A DNA stretch of 37,416 bases from Nitrosopumilaceae archaeon (GCA_024644385.1 JAHELB010000013.1:1-37416), one strand, 5' to 3'; shown: positions 1 to 7,953, counted from the first letter of the stretch. Program-made: numbers and translations. Notes: a model not told the origin generated them from the sequence alone.

Positions 1-2
1 CG

Positions 3-251
3 GCGTTACACACTGTAAAAAACTATCGAGATGCCATCAAATGTTATGATTTGGCTATTAGAGTTGACAGGAAATGTGTGATGGCATTAGCGTACAAGGG
101 TCTTTCTTTAGGGGAGTTGGGCAATCTTCAAGAAGCAATTAAACACTTCAAGAAGGCCCTAGCTATTGATAAAAATTTTGATCTTGCAAACATTAGTAAA
201 AAACTCGCCCAGGATTTGTTAAAATCCCAAAAAAAGTCTAAAACACAGTAA
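3..251 (+). CDS. TPR-repeat protein, C-terminal end (5' end outside window)
   Basis: The reading frame is open from the left edge, so only the last 82 codons are visible. They hold about two tetratricopeptide units: one ending in DAIKCYDLAIRVD, and a full one running from ALAYKGLSLGELG to KALAIDKNF, with the usual small and aromatic TPR positions. A Lys/Ser/Gln-rich tail (KSQKKSKTQ) follows. TPR arrays form helical scaffolds for protein-protein contact; the partner cannot be told from sequence. A TTG at 51 could be read as a start, but the TPR pattern continues upstream of it, so I treat the gene as truncated by the window. The last 14 bases overlap the 3' end of the convergent zinc-finger gene. 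A much longer TPR protein lies at 28.9-30.5 kb and may be a relative. Confidence 0.85.
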   Translation, partial: ALHTVKNYRDAIKCYDLAIRVDRKCVMALAYKGLSLGELGNLQEAIKHFKKALAIDKNFDLANISKKLAQDLLKSQKKSKTQ

Positions 252-411
252 CATCGCCAGGAGCAGGTTCACGTTTTATTTCCTTTTCATGTGATTCAAA
301 AAACTCCTTATGAATAGTTTTTTGATGCTCTCTTAATTTTTCAAGGTTTTCAAAACCATCATGGCACAAATAGCATTTGGGTTTATCTTCATCTGTGAGT
401 GGTAAAACCAT
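238..411 (-). CDS. Small C2H2 zinc-finger protein (57 aa)
   Basis: A 57-residue frame on the minus strand carries one classical zinc-finger pattern, C13-X2-C16-X12-H29-X4-H34, with a Phe (F20) and Leu (L26) placed as in TFIIIA-type fingers. The tail is acidic/basic and ends APGDVTVF. Single-finger microproteins like this are common in archaea and are usually presumed to bind nucleic acid or protein; the target here is unknown. A start six bases upstream (ATG at 417) is also in frame. I prefer 411 because an AT-rich box (GATAAGTAT, centred near 438) would then sit about 27 bp upstream, the leaderless spacing seen at other genes here. The 3' end overlaps the TPR gene tail-to-tail. The promoter region is shared divergently with mqnE. 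Confidence 0.75.
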   Translation of the reverse strand: MVLPLTDEDKPKCYLCHDGFENLEKLREHQKTIHKEFFESHEKEIKREPAPGDVTVF

Positions 412-462
412 AAGCATCTTTAATCTAATGCATACTTATCTTTTGACACCTTGGTAGTTAAG

Positions 463-472
463 GAATATATCC
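463..472 (+). promoter_or_regulatory. TATA-like box for mqnE
   Basis: GAATATATCC is centred about 26 bp before the mqnE start codon. That is the spacing expected for a leaderless archaeal transcript. Confidence 0.45.
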
Positions 473-492
473 TAAAAGAATGACATCATTTT

Positions 493-1590
493 ATGTTAGA
501 TCAACTGGTGAGTGATTCAAGCGCACTTGATAAGGTCCTTTCAGGAGAAGAACTTTCATTTAATGAAGGCTTGGAATTAATGGACTATGATAATCTACAT
601 GTTTTAGGAGCCGTGGCTGATCACGTACGTCAAAAATTAGTTGGAAATCAAGTTTCTTTTACAGCATCTTATTACATGAATTACACTAATGTTTGTGCAG
701 CAAGTTGCCAAATGTGTGCCTTTTATAGAAAAGAAGGTGATGAAGAGGCTTATACTCTAAGACCTGAACAAATTGAAAAACGAGTAGGAATTGCCAAACA
801 AATGGGTGCCACTGAGGTACACATTGTCGGTGGATTTCATCCAACACTCCAAATTGATTATTATGAAAACATGATGAAAGTAATTAAAAAAAATCATCCA
901 GAATTAAAAATAAAGGCTCTAACTGCCGCTGAAATTTTTTTCCTCTCAAAGTTAACCAAAAATTCTACAAAGGAAATTTTGTCACGACTTAAAAATGCAG
1001 GTCTAGATTCTATGCCTGGTGGAGGGGCAGAATTATTTCATCCTGATATTAGACCCAAAATTGCTCGAGGAAAATGTACCGGACAGGAATGGCTCGACAC
1101 CATTGAGGAGGCACATAATCTTGGAATTAAAAGTAATGTCACGATGCTTTATGGTCATATTGAAAAACCAGAACATGTAATTGATCATCTAATAAAAATT
1201 CGAGAGTTACAAAAAAAGACTGGAGGTTTTATCACGTTAATTCCTTTAAAGTTTAGTTTGGATAATACCGAACTAGAAAAAGAACATCTAGTAAATAATG
1301 AATGCTCCTCAGTTTATGATTTAAAAATAACTGCAGTCTCTAGATTAATGCTGGCAAATGTCTTGAATAATATTTCTGTTTATTGGGTAGCATATGGAAA
1401 AAAACTTGCCCAAGTTGCCCTCTCAAATGGAGGAAGTGATTTAGTTGGCACTGCTTTCTCTGAAGAAGTTTATCGAGCAGCAGGAAAACCTACCGCCTCC
1501 TCAATTCAGGAGCTTGAAATTATGGTAAAAGAAATTGGACGAGATCCCATCCAGCGTGATACCTTTTTTAATGTAATTCAAAAATTTTAG
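493..1590 (+). CDS. mqnE: Aminofutalosine synthase (radical SAM)
   Basis: Radical-SAM enzyme of the futalosine route to menaquinone. MqnE joins the enolpyruvyl product of MqnA to SAM, giving aminofutalosine. The cluster-binding motif is CxxxCxxC at Cys68, Cys72 and Cys75. MqnE-type blocks follow: HIVGGFHP, then TAAEIFFLSKL, then MPGGGAELFHP, then TMLYGHIE, then YWVAYGKKLAQVAL. The length of 365 aa is typical. MqnC and CofH are close relatives, but the GGGAE and YGHIE blocks with this spacing favour MqnE. It is monocistronic: the next gene converges on it after 8 bp. An mqnD-like gene lies 2.2 kb downstream on the other strand. MqnA and MqnC are not in the window. The start ATG is leaderless relative to the TATA-like box. 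Confidence 0.9.
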   Translation: MLDQLVSDSSALDKVLSGEELSFNEGLELMDYDNLHVLGAVADHVRQKLVGNQVSFTASYYMNYTNVCAASCQMCAFYRKEGDEEAYTLRPEQIEKRVGIAKQMGATEVHIVGGFHPTLQIDYYENMMKVIKKNHPELKIKALTAAEIFFLSKLTKNSTKEILSRLKNAGLDSMPGGGAELFHPDIRPKIARGKCTGQEWLDTIEEAHNLGIKSNVTMLYGHIEKPEHVIDHLIKIRELQKKTGGFITLIPLKFSLDNTELEKEHLVNNECSSVYDLKITAVSRLMLANVLNNISVYWVAYGKKLAQVALSNGGSDLVGTAFSEEVYRAAGKPTASSIQELEIMVKEIGRDPIQRDTFFNVIQKF

Positions 1591-1598
1591 TTTAAATT

Positions 1599-1907
1599 TT
1601 ATTTGTTTAGATACTTGTTGATTGATTCCAATTTTTCTTCCATTTTTTTATCTTTGTCTCTTCTAGAATCAATTTTTAAAATTACTTCAACCCTTTGAAC
1701 CCCAAGGTTGTGAACTACTTCCATGATTGATTTTGAAGCTTGAAAAATTTTATCAATATCATTCGATTCTAAAATTGTCCCCATCGAATTTACCTCATAT
1801 CTTACCGCTTTCATTTTTTGAATGGATTCAATCGCCTTGGCAATGTAAAAACTTGCACTAGTATTTCCTGTTCCTATTGGATAAACACTAATTTCTGCCT
1901 GAATCAT
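1599..1907 (-). CDS. MTH1187/YkoF-family thiamine-binding-type protein
   Basis: The 102-aa protein has the beta-alpha-beta-beta-alpha-beta layout of the UPF0045/MTH1187 family (DUF77, Thiamine_BP): an opening IQAEISVYPIGTG strand, a YEVNSMGTILE block near residues 37-47, and VQRVEVILKID near 70-80. Family members are small ferredoxin-like proteins that assemble as tetramers, and some bind thiamine or related small ligands. The in vivo role in archaea is uncertain. It converges with mqnE, with 8 bp between the stops. No membrane segment or signal peptide is visible. Confidence 0.85.
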   Translation of the reverse strand: MIQAEISVYPIGTGNTSASFYIAKAIESIQKMKAVRYEVNSMGTILESNDIDKIFQASKSIMEVVHNLGVQRVEVILKIDSRRDKDKKMEEKLESINKYLNK

Positions 1908-2264
1908 GGTTAATAGATAGTTTTTCTATTGCTATATCATTATTGACAAATTATTGGGTTTAATCATAAGATGAAAATACCCAAAAATAGGTTTTAAATT
2001 ATTTTTTGGGAGGGATCCATGAAAAATGGTTCATGTGGACAAAAACATGGTTAAAAGACATTTCAAAACTTGATGAATAATGTGGTTGAAACGTTTAGGG
2101 AGAAGGACATGGAATATACGCTCCTTAATTGCATATACCTTGATTTTTTCATTCATAGGGCTAGTATTGTTGGATATTTCAACAAACTTTTTGCAAAATA
2201 TCTTTGTTAAACCATAGTGATTTTTGAAATTATTTTTTTGGGAAGGAAAGTCTCTTTTTTATTA
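1908..2264. other. Mostly intergenic interval with one possible microprotein
   Basis: This 357-base interval separates two minus-strand genes. The only coding signal I see is the 45-codon plus-strand frame at 2080-2217, listed separately. The rest is AT-rich and has no convincing tRNA, repeat or strong hairpin. Confidence 0.6.
2080..2217 (+). CDS. Possible single-span membrane microprotein (45 aa)
   Basis: This short frame starts at the first ATG after an in-frame stop. It encodes a basic head (WLKRLGRRTWNIR), one hydrophobic segment (LIAYTLIFSFIGLVLLDI, about residues 16-33) and a short polar tail. A positive head followed by an 18-residue hydrophobic stretch is the normal pattern of a small inner-membrane protein with the head inside. 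No clear TATA box lies at the leaderless distance, and I recognise no family. The frame stands alone on the plus strand between two minus-strand genes. It could be chance in AT-rich DNA, so treat it as a candidate only. Confidence 0.4.
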   Translation: MWLKRLGRRTWNIRSLIAYTLIFSFIGLVLLDISTNFLQNIFVKP

Positions 2265-2549
2265 TTATTGTGCGAGATGTGAGACTTCGCTTTTACTATT
2301 GTCGTGGGGATCATATCCACGTTTTTTGTGAATAGTGCTAATCACCCCTTTAGTAAATTTATCAAATTTTCTATCTTTCATAGAATCAATTACTTCATCC
2401 ACAGTTTTTTTCATGTCGATTTCTTTGCATCTTCGATCTGCTTCTGAACAATAGAATTCTATGTATTTTTGAATATAATCATATTCAGGTCCTTCAATTC
2501 CCATTTCTAATCTCCTTCGGCTTAGCCTATGTCTCCAGGTTTCACTCAT
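2265..2549 (-). CDS. Conserved-looking small hypothetical protein
   Basis: The 94-aa protein is soluble and highly charged. It opens with an arginine-rich stretch (WRHRLSRRRLEMG) and continues with amphipathic helices (KYIEFYCSEADRRCKEIDMKK, then DEVIDSMKDRKFDKFTKGVISTIHKK). It has two cysteines (in FYCSE and RRCKE) and a polar tail. I do not recognise the family. The length, start codon and clean helical pattern support a real gene. Its promoter region (2550-2731) is shared divergently with the PPOX gene and contains a 15-bp palindrome. Confidence 0.65.
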   Translation of the reverse strand: MSETWRHRLSRRRLEMGIEGPEYDYIQKYIEFYCSEADRRCKEIDMKKTVDEVIDSMKDRKFDKFTKGVISTIHKKRGYDPHDNSKSEVSHLAQ

Positions 2550-2664
2550 CGAATCACCTTCAATACTATTTTAAAGAATTTAAAGGCAACTAGTTTTAGA
2601 TTATTTTTTGAGGCTCTTCGTGCTATATTAAGTCGAAATAATAATAAAAAAATTTTTAACCAAA

Positions 2665-2679
2665 AATTAACCGTTAATT
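2665..2679. promoter_or_regulatory. 15-bp palindrome between divergent genes
   Basis: AATTAAC and GTTAATT flank a single C, giving a perfect 7-1-7 inverted repeat. It lies in the 182-bp gap between the divergent genes starting at 2549 (minus) and 2732 (plus). Operator function is inference; AT-rich gaps produce such repeats by chance fairly often. Confidence 0.25.
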
Positions 2680-2731
2680 AAAAAGTAAAAATGTTGATTA
2701 AATAGATGAAATCTTAATTACCAAACACAGG

Positions 2732-3106
2732 ATGAGTATAAATGGTATGCAGAATTTAGCTTCTCAAAAATATATTTCTCTTGAAACATATAAAAAAAAT
2801 ACTCAATCAGTTAGAACTCCTGTTTGGTTTGTAATTCATAATGATTTGATTTTTGTGATAACAAGGGAAAAAACTGGAAAGGTTAAACGCATAAAAAATA
2901 ACCCAATTGTAAAAGTATCTCCCTGTACCTTTAAAGGAAAAATTACTGGAGAGTGGATGTCAGGAATAGCAAAAAAAGTGATTGGCGAAGAATCTCAATT
3001 GGCAATAGACCTTAGGAAAAAAAAGTATGGGTTTATGGCAAAAATCGCACAGTTTGCAAGCAGGGGAAAAGGAGATTTGATTGTATTTTCCATAAAATTA
3101 ATTTAG
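2732..3106 (+). CDS. PPOX-class (F420-dependent-type) flavin/deazaflavin protein
   Basis: The 124-aa protein has the split beta-barrel pattern of the pyridoxamine-phosphate-oxidase-like superfamily: an early YISLETYKKN block, a TPVWFVIHND strand pair, ITREKTGKVKRIKNNP (the phosphate-binding turn) and a VKVSPC strand. It most resembles the F420-dependent branch with the 'RTPVWFV' motif. Archaea of this group make F420, so the cofactor is plausible, but the substrate is unknown. A second PPOX protein of a different subgroup lies at 34.5 kb. A downstream ATG (2743) is an alternative start. The ATG at 2732 keeps the N-terminal MSINGMQNLASQKY extension. Confidence 0.8.
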   Translation: MSINGMQNLASQKYISLETYKKNTQSVRTPVWFVIHNDLIFVITREKTGKVKRIKNNPIVKVSPCTFKGKITGEWMSGIAKKVIGEESQLAIDLRKKKYGFMAKIAQFASRGKGDLIVFSIKLI

Positions 3107-3150
3107 ATTTTTATAATTTTTTTTCAGAAGGACTTCTTATCCTTTTTTTA

Positions 3151-3432
3151 TCAAGTTGTTGGTTTTTTCTCTTCTTTTTTTGGACTACCCTTACTCTTTC
3201 GTCTGGCACCAAAACTAATCAACACCAACAAAAATCCTACACCTGTTAAGATACTTGCCAATGTGTTCATATCCTTGTTTTCTTGTTCTTTGATCAAAAA
3301 ATCTATGATTTCCTCTTCAGTCATTCCAGCCTGTCCAACTGGAACTGTTGAGTTAATTAATAACAGAAGGACCAAACCTACAACTAACATTGCCATTCCT
3401 CCACCTAGAATTCTTTTATCGACTAAAACCAA
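3151..3432 (-). CDS. Two-span small membrane protein
   Basis: The 93-aa protein has two hydrophobic segments: GGMAMLVVGLVLLLLIN near residues 11-27, and LASILTGVGFLLVLISFG near 58-75. Between them is a short acidic loop (MTEEEIIDFLIKEQENKD), and the tail is strongly basic (ARRKSKGSPKKEEKKPTT). A basic tail normally stays in the cytoplasm, so both ends would be inside. I recognise no family. It follows the 96-aa gene and the mqnD-like gene on the same strand (55-bp and 26-bp gaps), so the three may be cotranscribed. Confidence 0.7.
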   Translation of the reverse strand: MVLVDKRILGGGMAMLVVGLVLLLLINSTVPVGQAGMTEEEIIDFLIKEQENKDMNTLASILTGVGFLLVLISFGARRKSKGSPKKEEKKPTT

Positions 3433-3487
3433 TCTTGATCATAATTGTTAAGATTTCACCATATATTAGGAATATCAAAGTTTTTTG

Positions 3488-3778
3488 TTAAAATCCTTCA
3501 GGAGGATTTTGAACAAACACATTACAAACCAAGGCATCAGTTTTTGAATCTCTGTATTGTACATTACATGTTACAAATCTACCTTTAAGGGCTTTTTCTA
3601 AATCTGCCTGACTTTTTTCGTCATATTGGGGATTGTTTGGGTTGTCTATTTTTGCGATAATTACTTTTTCTGTTTTCCCATATTCCTCAGCATTATCTTT
3701 TCGATGATGAGTAATTAACAATTCAAATGCGTTGTTGGATAAAAAAGCAATAACAGAACCTCCAATTCCATCTCCCAT
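3488..3778 (-). CDS. Small hypothetical protein downstream of mqnD-like gene
   Basis: The 96-aa soluble protein has a glycine-rich start (MGDGIGGSVIAFLSNNAFELLITHH) and alternating beta-type segments (EKVIIAKID, RFVTCNVQYR, ALVCNVFVQN). Two cysteines lie in the C-terminal half. I do not recognise the family. It starts 26 bp after the stop of the mqnD-like gene on the same strand, so cotranscription is likely. A shared role is not implied by anything in the sequence. Confidence 0.65.
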   Translation of the reverse strand: MGDGIGGSVIAFLSNNAFELLITHHRKDNAEEYGKTEKVIIAKIDNPNNPQYDEKSQADLEKALKGRFVTCNVQYRDSKTDALVCNVFVQNPPEGF

Positions 3779-3804
3779 GAACTCTCAAAATTATTATAAT
3801 ATAT

Positions 3805-4632
3805 TTACTTGATGGCAATACTAAGATCAAATTTGGGTACAAGACTTTTTTCATTGGCCATCTCAAAAAGTTTCTTGATGGATTGCTCGCCTCTATCTCC
3901 CATATTCACCGTAACAGAATTGACATACATTTTTACAAATTTTTCAATAAGATCACGTGGCTTTCCTCTACTGTATTGCATTGCATAGTCTATGGCATCA
4001 TCAAAATGATCTAATGCATACTCTATTGATTCTTGAAGGTATTTGTCAAATTTGTGGATTGTTTCCATTCCTAAACTAGTTTTCATCACATTAATTCCTA
4101 GTGGTACTGGTAATCCGTTTGTGGTTTTATCCCACCATTCTCCAACATCTAAAATCTTGATATTTCCTTCTTGTTCGTATGACAATTGAGTTTCATGGAT
4201 TACCAATCCAACATCGACTTCACCATTTTTAACAGCCTGTGGAATATCTGAAAAATTCATTTCTACATAATCAAACTTGCCTATCATTAATTGAAGAAGT
4301 AAAAATGCCGAAGTCATTTTTCCAGGTATTGCTATTTTACTTTGTTTAATCTCGTTTATGGTCATCTGTTTTGATGATGTAACTATTGGCCCATACCCAA
4401 CTCCAAAACTTCCACCACTTCTCAATACTGTGTATCCTGGAATATATGCACAGGCATGAACCGAAACTGCAGTTACATCCAGTTCTGGATTTGTGGCTTT
4501 TTGATTTAGTTTCTCAATGTCTTCAATGACATGGTTTACAATAAAATCAGGTGAATTTACTTTCCCCTTGAACATTCCATAAAACATGAAAGCATCATCT
4601 GAATCAGGGGTATGTCCCACAGAAATCTCCAC
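3805..4632 (-). CDS. mqnD: 1,4-dihydroxy-6-naphthoate synthase-like protein (MqnD type)
   Basis: This 275-aa protein is of the MqnA/MqnD periplasmic-binding-protein-like fold. MqnD converts cyclic dehypoxanthine futalosine to 1,4-dihydroxy-6-naphthoate in menaquinone synthesis. Diagnostic blocks are HTPDSDDAFMFYGM at residues 7-20, TAVSVHACAYIPGYTVL, the SGGSFGVGYGPIV turn, and the VDVGLVIHETQLSYEQEG segment. MqnD is preferred over MqnA because of the HTPDSDDAF start and the HETQ motif. The start codon is GTG. Two small genes follow on the same strand. mqnE on the other strand 2.2 kb away supports the pathway assignment. Confidence 0.88.
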   Translation of the reverse strand: MEISVGHTPDSDDAFMFYGMFKGKVNSPDFIVNHVIEDIEKLNQKATNPELDVTAVSVHACAYIPGYTVLRSGGSFGVGYGPIVTSSKQMTINEIKQSKIAIPGKMTSAFLLLQLMIGKFDYVEMNFSDIPQAVKNGEVDVGLVIHETQLSYEQEGNIKILDVGEWWDKTTNGLPVPLGINVMKTSLGMETIHKFDKYLQESIEYALDHFDDAIDYAMQYSRGKPRDLIEKFVKMYVNSVTVNMGDRGEQSIKKLFEMANEKSLVPKFDLSIAIK

Positions 4633-4700
4633 AAATTGTTTTTAAAAGTTCGTTATAAAAATCAAAACCCAGTTAGAGTCTCATCGACTAATCGTTTTTC

Positions 4701-4710
4701 TAATATATGG
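4701..4710 (+). promoter_or_regulatory. TATA-like box for the SIS isomerase gene
   Basis: TAATATATGG is centred about 25 bp upstream of the ATG at 4730, which predicts a leaderless mRNA. Confidence 0.45.
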
Positions 4711-4729
4711 AAGATCTATTTTACATAAT

Positions 4730-5638
4730 ATGCATACTATTGATGCTTTTGAAAAGGACGTAGAATTACAAAAAAAATTTTTAAAAATTTTTAAAAAACA
4801 AAAACCACTATCTGAAGAAGATCAAAGAAATACAGTTTTTACTGGAAGCGGGGACTCTTTGGCATCAGCAATGCTTGCGGAATCTTTTTCAAATTTCAGA
4901 GTAAAATCAATGGATCCCCTAGATTTACTAAAAAATAAATCGATTACAAAAAATAAAGCAGTCTATTTTGTTTCAATTTCTGGCAATACTATTTCAAATA
5001 TCAGAGTTGCCAAGCAAGCCAAATTGGCAATAGCTATTACCTCTAAACCACAAAGTAGGCTGGCTAATTCTTGCTCTTCATCAATTTTACTCCAATCATC
5101 AAACTCTGATGTTTTTACAGCTGGGAGTATCAGTTTTTTAGAGACTGCCTTAACTTGCATTTCTCTAGTAACCTCTTTTGCAATTCCCAAAAATATTAAT
5201 ATTTTTAAAAAAGCAAAATCTGATGCTAAGCATTCTAGAATAGGAAAAAGAATTTTTATCTTAGGAAACATGCATACATATCCTGTTGCAATGTATTGTG
5301 CTGCAAAGTTCTATGAACTTTTAGGATATGACGCACATTTTGAAAAAATTGAACAATTTTCCCATATGGAACTATTTTCAACTAAAAAAGACGATACTGT
5401 AATAATTTTTGAGGAAAAAAACTATCATAATTCCCAACTTGTACAAAACCTCAAAAATGTAGGTCTAAATGTAATTCACCCTACTTTAAATTCAAAAAAT
5501 AAAATTTCTCAAATTATTTATTACACATTTTATTCTCAACTTCTACCACTGTTTGAGGCCAAAAAACAAAAGAAAAAAGACTGCCATTTTGTGTTGGCAA
5601 AAAAACTTCGAACTGTAAGTGATAATATGATTTATTGA
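4730..5638 (+). CDS. SIS-domain sugar isomerase (phosphoglucose/phosphomannose isomerase-like)
   Basis: The 302-aa protein has two SIS halves. The first carries FTGSGDSLASA near residues 37-47 and VSISGNTISN near 76-85, the glycine/serine loops that hold sugar phosphate. The second opens with GKRIFILGNMHTYPVAMYCAAKFYELLG. The segment EKIEQFSHMELFS resembles the Glu-plus-'SHNE' catalytic region of archaeal bifunctional phosphoglucose/phosphomannose isomerases, and length and layout match that group. A GlmS-type isomerase half is less likely because no glutaminase domain is present. The substrate is inference. It precedes EF-2 by 50 bp on the same strand, but EF-2 has its own TATA-like box. Confidence 0.75.
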   Translation: MHTIDAFEKDVELQKKFLKIFKKQKPLSEEDQRNTVFTGSGDSLASAMLAESFSNFRVKSMDPLDLLKNKSITKNKAVYFVSISGNTISNIRVAKQAKLAIAITSKPQSRLANSCSSSILLQSSNSDVFTAGSISFLETALTCISLVTSFAIPKNINIFKKAKSDAKHSRIGKRIFILGNMHTYPVAMYCAAKFYELLGYDAHFEKIEQFSHMELFSTKKDDTVIIFEEKNYHNSQLVQNLKNVGLNVIHPTLNSKNKISQIIYYTFYSQLLPLFEAKKQKKKDCHFVLAKKLRTVSDNMIY

Positions 5639-5655
5639 TCTAATTTTTCTCATAA

Positions 5656-5666
5656 GATTTAATAGC
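5656..5666 (+). promoter_or_regulatory. TATA-like box for EF-2
   Basis: GATTTAATAGC is centred about 28 bp upstream of the EF-2 ATG. It suggests a separate, nearly leaderless transcript for this high-expression gene. Confidence 0.4.
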
Positions 5667-5688
5667 TGAATAAATTGGGATTGCGAAT

Positions 5689-7881
5689 ATGGTGAAATTC
5701 AAGTCAACAACCGAAGTTTTAAAAATTATTAAAAACAAAGAACAAATTCGAAACTTTGGTGTAATTGCTCATGTAGATCATGGAAAAACAACCATGAGTG
5801 ACAGTTTATTGGCTAATTCTGGAATTATAGCTCCCTCTGCGGCTGGAAAGGCGCTGGCAATGGACTTTGATAAAGAGGAACAAGCAAGAGGAATTACAAT
5901 TTACCAGGCAAACGTAACCTTACATTTTACTAAAAAAGATACCGAATATGTCATAAATATGATCGATACTCCAGGCCATGTTGACTTTAGTGGGAGAGTA
6001 ATTCGAAGTCTTAGGGCAATCGACGGTGCAGTTGTGGTATGTGATGCAGTTGAGGGAATCATGACCCAAACAGAGACTGTAACTAGGATGGCCCTTGAAG
6101 AAAGGGTAAAACCTGTTTTGTTTATCAACAAAGTCGACAGACTCATTAAGGAACTTCGATTAACTCCTGAGAAAATGCAAGAGACACTAGCAGCAGTTGT
6201 TTCAAACTTTAATCAACTCGTAGAAACCTACGCTGAACCTGAATACAAAGAAAATTGGAAAGTATCTATCCAAGATGCAAGTGTAACATTTGGTTCTGCT
6301 AAAGATAGATGGGCAATCAATCTTGATATTATGAAAGAAAGAGGTATTTCCTTCAAAGATGTAATTGATGCTTATCAAAACGAAAAGGTGGATGATTTGG
6401 TAGAAAAAGCACCATTGGCAGATGCTGTTTTAGGCATGGTTGTTAAACATCATCCTCCACCCCATGTTGCTCAAAAATATAGAATTCCACAAATCTGGAA
6501 AGGAGATCTTGATTCCGATATAGGAAAGGCATTACTTGCTTGCAGTGACGATGGTCCAACTATCATGATGATTGTAAACATGGTTTTGGATCCAGCTGCA
6601 GGTCCTGTGGCAATTGGCAGATTGTTTTCTGGAACTATCAAAGATGGACAAACTGTCAATATTATTGACGCCAAAAGAGAGGGACGTGTCCAATCTGTAA
6701 ACTTTTTCATGGGAAATCAAAGAGAACAAGTTGGTCAACTTGGTTCAGGAAATATTCCTGCACTTTTAGGATTGACAGAGGCAAGAGCTGGAAATACAAT
6801 TTCATCCATTAAAGGAATTCAAATGTTTGAAGGTGTAAAATATGTCTCAGAACCAGTTGTTCAAATTGCAGTGGAGCCCAAACATCCTAAAGATTTGCCT
6901 AAACTAGTAGATGTTTTAAAACAACTTTCAATTGAGGATCCAAATTTGGTTGTAAAAATAGATGAAGAAAGTGGAGAAACTATTGTAGCAGGAATGGGTG
7001 TTCTGCATCTGGATGTGGCAACACATCGTATTCAAGATGCAAAAGTGGAGATTATAACCTCTGAGCCCTTAATCAATTATCGTGAAACGGTAAAAGGACC
7101 ATGTGAACCAGTAATGTCAAAATCACCAAATAGACACAATAAACTTTTCATGAAAGTAGAGCAATTGGAGCCAAACATAGCTCAAATGCTAAGGACTGGA
7201 GAAATCAGCGATTTGAAAGATAAAAAGGTTGTAGCAGATCTTCTGAAGAAAGAAGGTTGGGATACAGATACCATTAAACGAGTAATGAGATTTGATTCTC
7301 GCGGAAATGTCCTAATAAACGGAACAAAAGGAGTTCAGTTTGTTCATGAATCCACTGATTCTATTAATTCAGGATTTGACGAGGTCATGAAGGAGGGTCC
7401 ATTGTGTAAAGAACAAATGCGGGATTGTAAATTTACCTTTACTCATTTTGTACCTCATGAGGATACTGCTCATAGGGGATTATCTCAATTAGGTCCTGCT
7501 TCCAGACGAGCTTGTATGGGCGCGTTGCTTTCTGCAGGAACTACCATTCTAGAACCAATGCTTGCAATCGAAGTTAGAGTTCCAACTGACCTAGTAGGCA
7601 ACGTCGCTACTGTTCTTTCTGGAAAACGAGGAAAAGTTCTCGATATGCAACAAAAAGGTGCAAGCAGCATAATCACCGGGGAAATCCCAGCGTCTGAAAC
7701 TTTTACACTGTCCGAAGAAATGAGGGGACAAACTGCGGGTAGGGCAACTTGGAATACTTCTTTTAAGAAATGGTCTGAAGTTCCAAAGTCCATGTTTGCC
7801 TCTGCAATTGCGGACATTAGAAAACGAAAAGGCTTGGCTCCTGAACCTCCAGGAATTAACGAATTCATTGACAAAGAATAG
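5689..7881 (+). CDS. fusA: Translation elongation factor 2
   Basis: Archaeal EF-2 is the GTPase that drives ribosomal translocation. GTPase motifs are AHVDHGKT at 27-34, DTPGH at 93-97 and NKVD at 147-150, with the effector region ARGITIYQANVTLHF near 66-80. Domains II-V follow, ending LAPEPPGINEFIDKE. The length of 730 aa is normal. The domain IV loop reads HEDTAHRGLSQLGPASRR. His595 in HRG is the equivalent of the diphthamide histidine, but the residues after it differ from the euryarchaeal pattern HRGPAQ and the eukaryotic HRGGGQ. It is a single-gene unit closed by a strong hairpin terminator at 7922-7953. Confidence 0.97.
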   Translation: MVKFKSTTEVLKIIKNKEQIRNFGVIAHVDHGKTTMSDSLLANSGIIAPSAAGKALAMDFDKEEQARGITIYQANVTLHFTKKDTEYVINMIDTPGHVDFSGRVIRSLRAIDGAVVVCDAVEGIMTQTETVTRMALEERVKPVLFINKVDRLIKELRLTPEKMQETLAAVVSNFNQLVETYAEPEYKENWKVSIQDASVTFGSAKDRWAINLDIMKERGISFKDVIDAYQNEKVDDLVEKAPLADAVLGMVVKHHPPPHVAQKYRIPQIWKGDLDSDIGKALLACSDDGPTIMMIVNMVLDPAAGPVAIGRLFSGTIKDGQTVNIIDAKREGRVQSVNFFMGNQREQVGQLGSGNIPALLGLTEARAGNTISSIKGIQMFEGVKYVSEPVVQIAVEPKHPKDLPKLVDVLKQLSIEDPNLVVKIDEESGETIVAGMGVLHLDVATHRIQDAKVEIITSEPLINYRETVKGPCEPVMSKSPNRHNKLFMKVEQLEPNIAQMLRTGEISDLKDKKVVADLLKKEGWDTDTIKRVMRFDSRGNVLINGTKGVQFVHESTDSINSGFDEVMKEGPLCKEQMRDCKFTFTHFVPHEDTAHRGLSQLGPASRRACMGALLSAGTTILEPMLAIEVRVPTDLVGNVATVLSGKRGKVLDMQQKGASSIITGEIPASETFTLSEEMRGQTAGRATWNTSFKKWSEVPKSMFASAIADIRKRKGLAPEPPGINEFIDKE

Positions 7882-7921
7882 CATTCCAAATCCTAACGCA
7901 TATAATTTTAAATTAACAAAT

Positions 7922-7953
7922 ATCTGTGTGTATTTTTAAACACACAGATTTTT
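7922..7953 (+). terminator. Hairpin plus T-run terminator after EF-2
   Basis: ATCTGTGTGT pairs perfectly with ACACACAGAT around an 8-base loop and runs straight into TTTTT. It sits 40 bp after the EF-2 stop. It is an intrinsic-type terminator; archaea also end at T-runs alone. Confidence 0.7.

Noticed and set aside
7485-7889. 134-aa and 97-aa minus-strand frames inside the end of EF-2
   Set aside because: Shadows of the EF-2 codons; no fold pattern or promoter.
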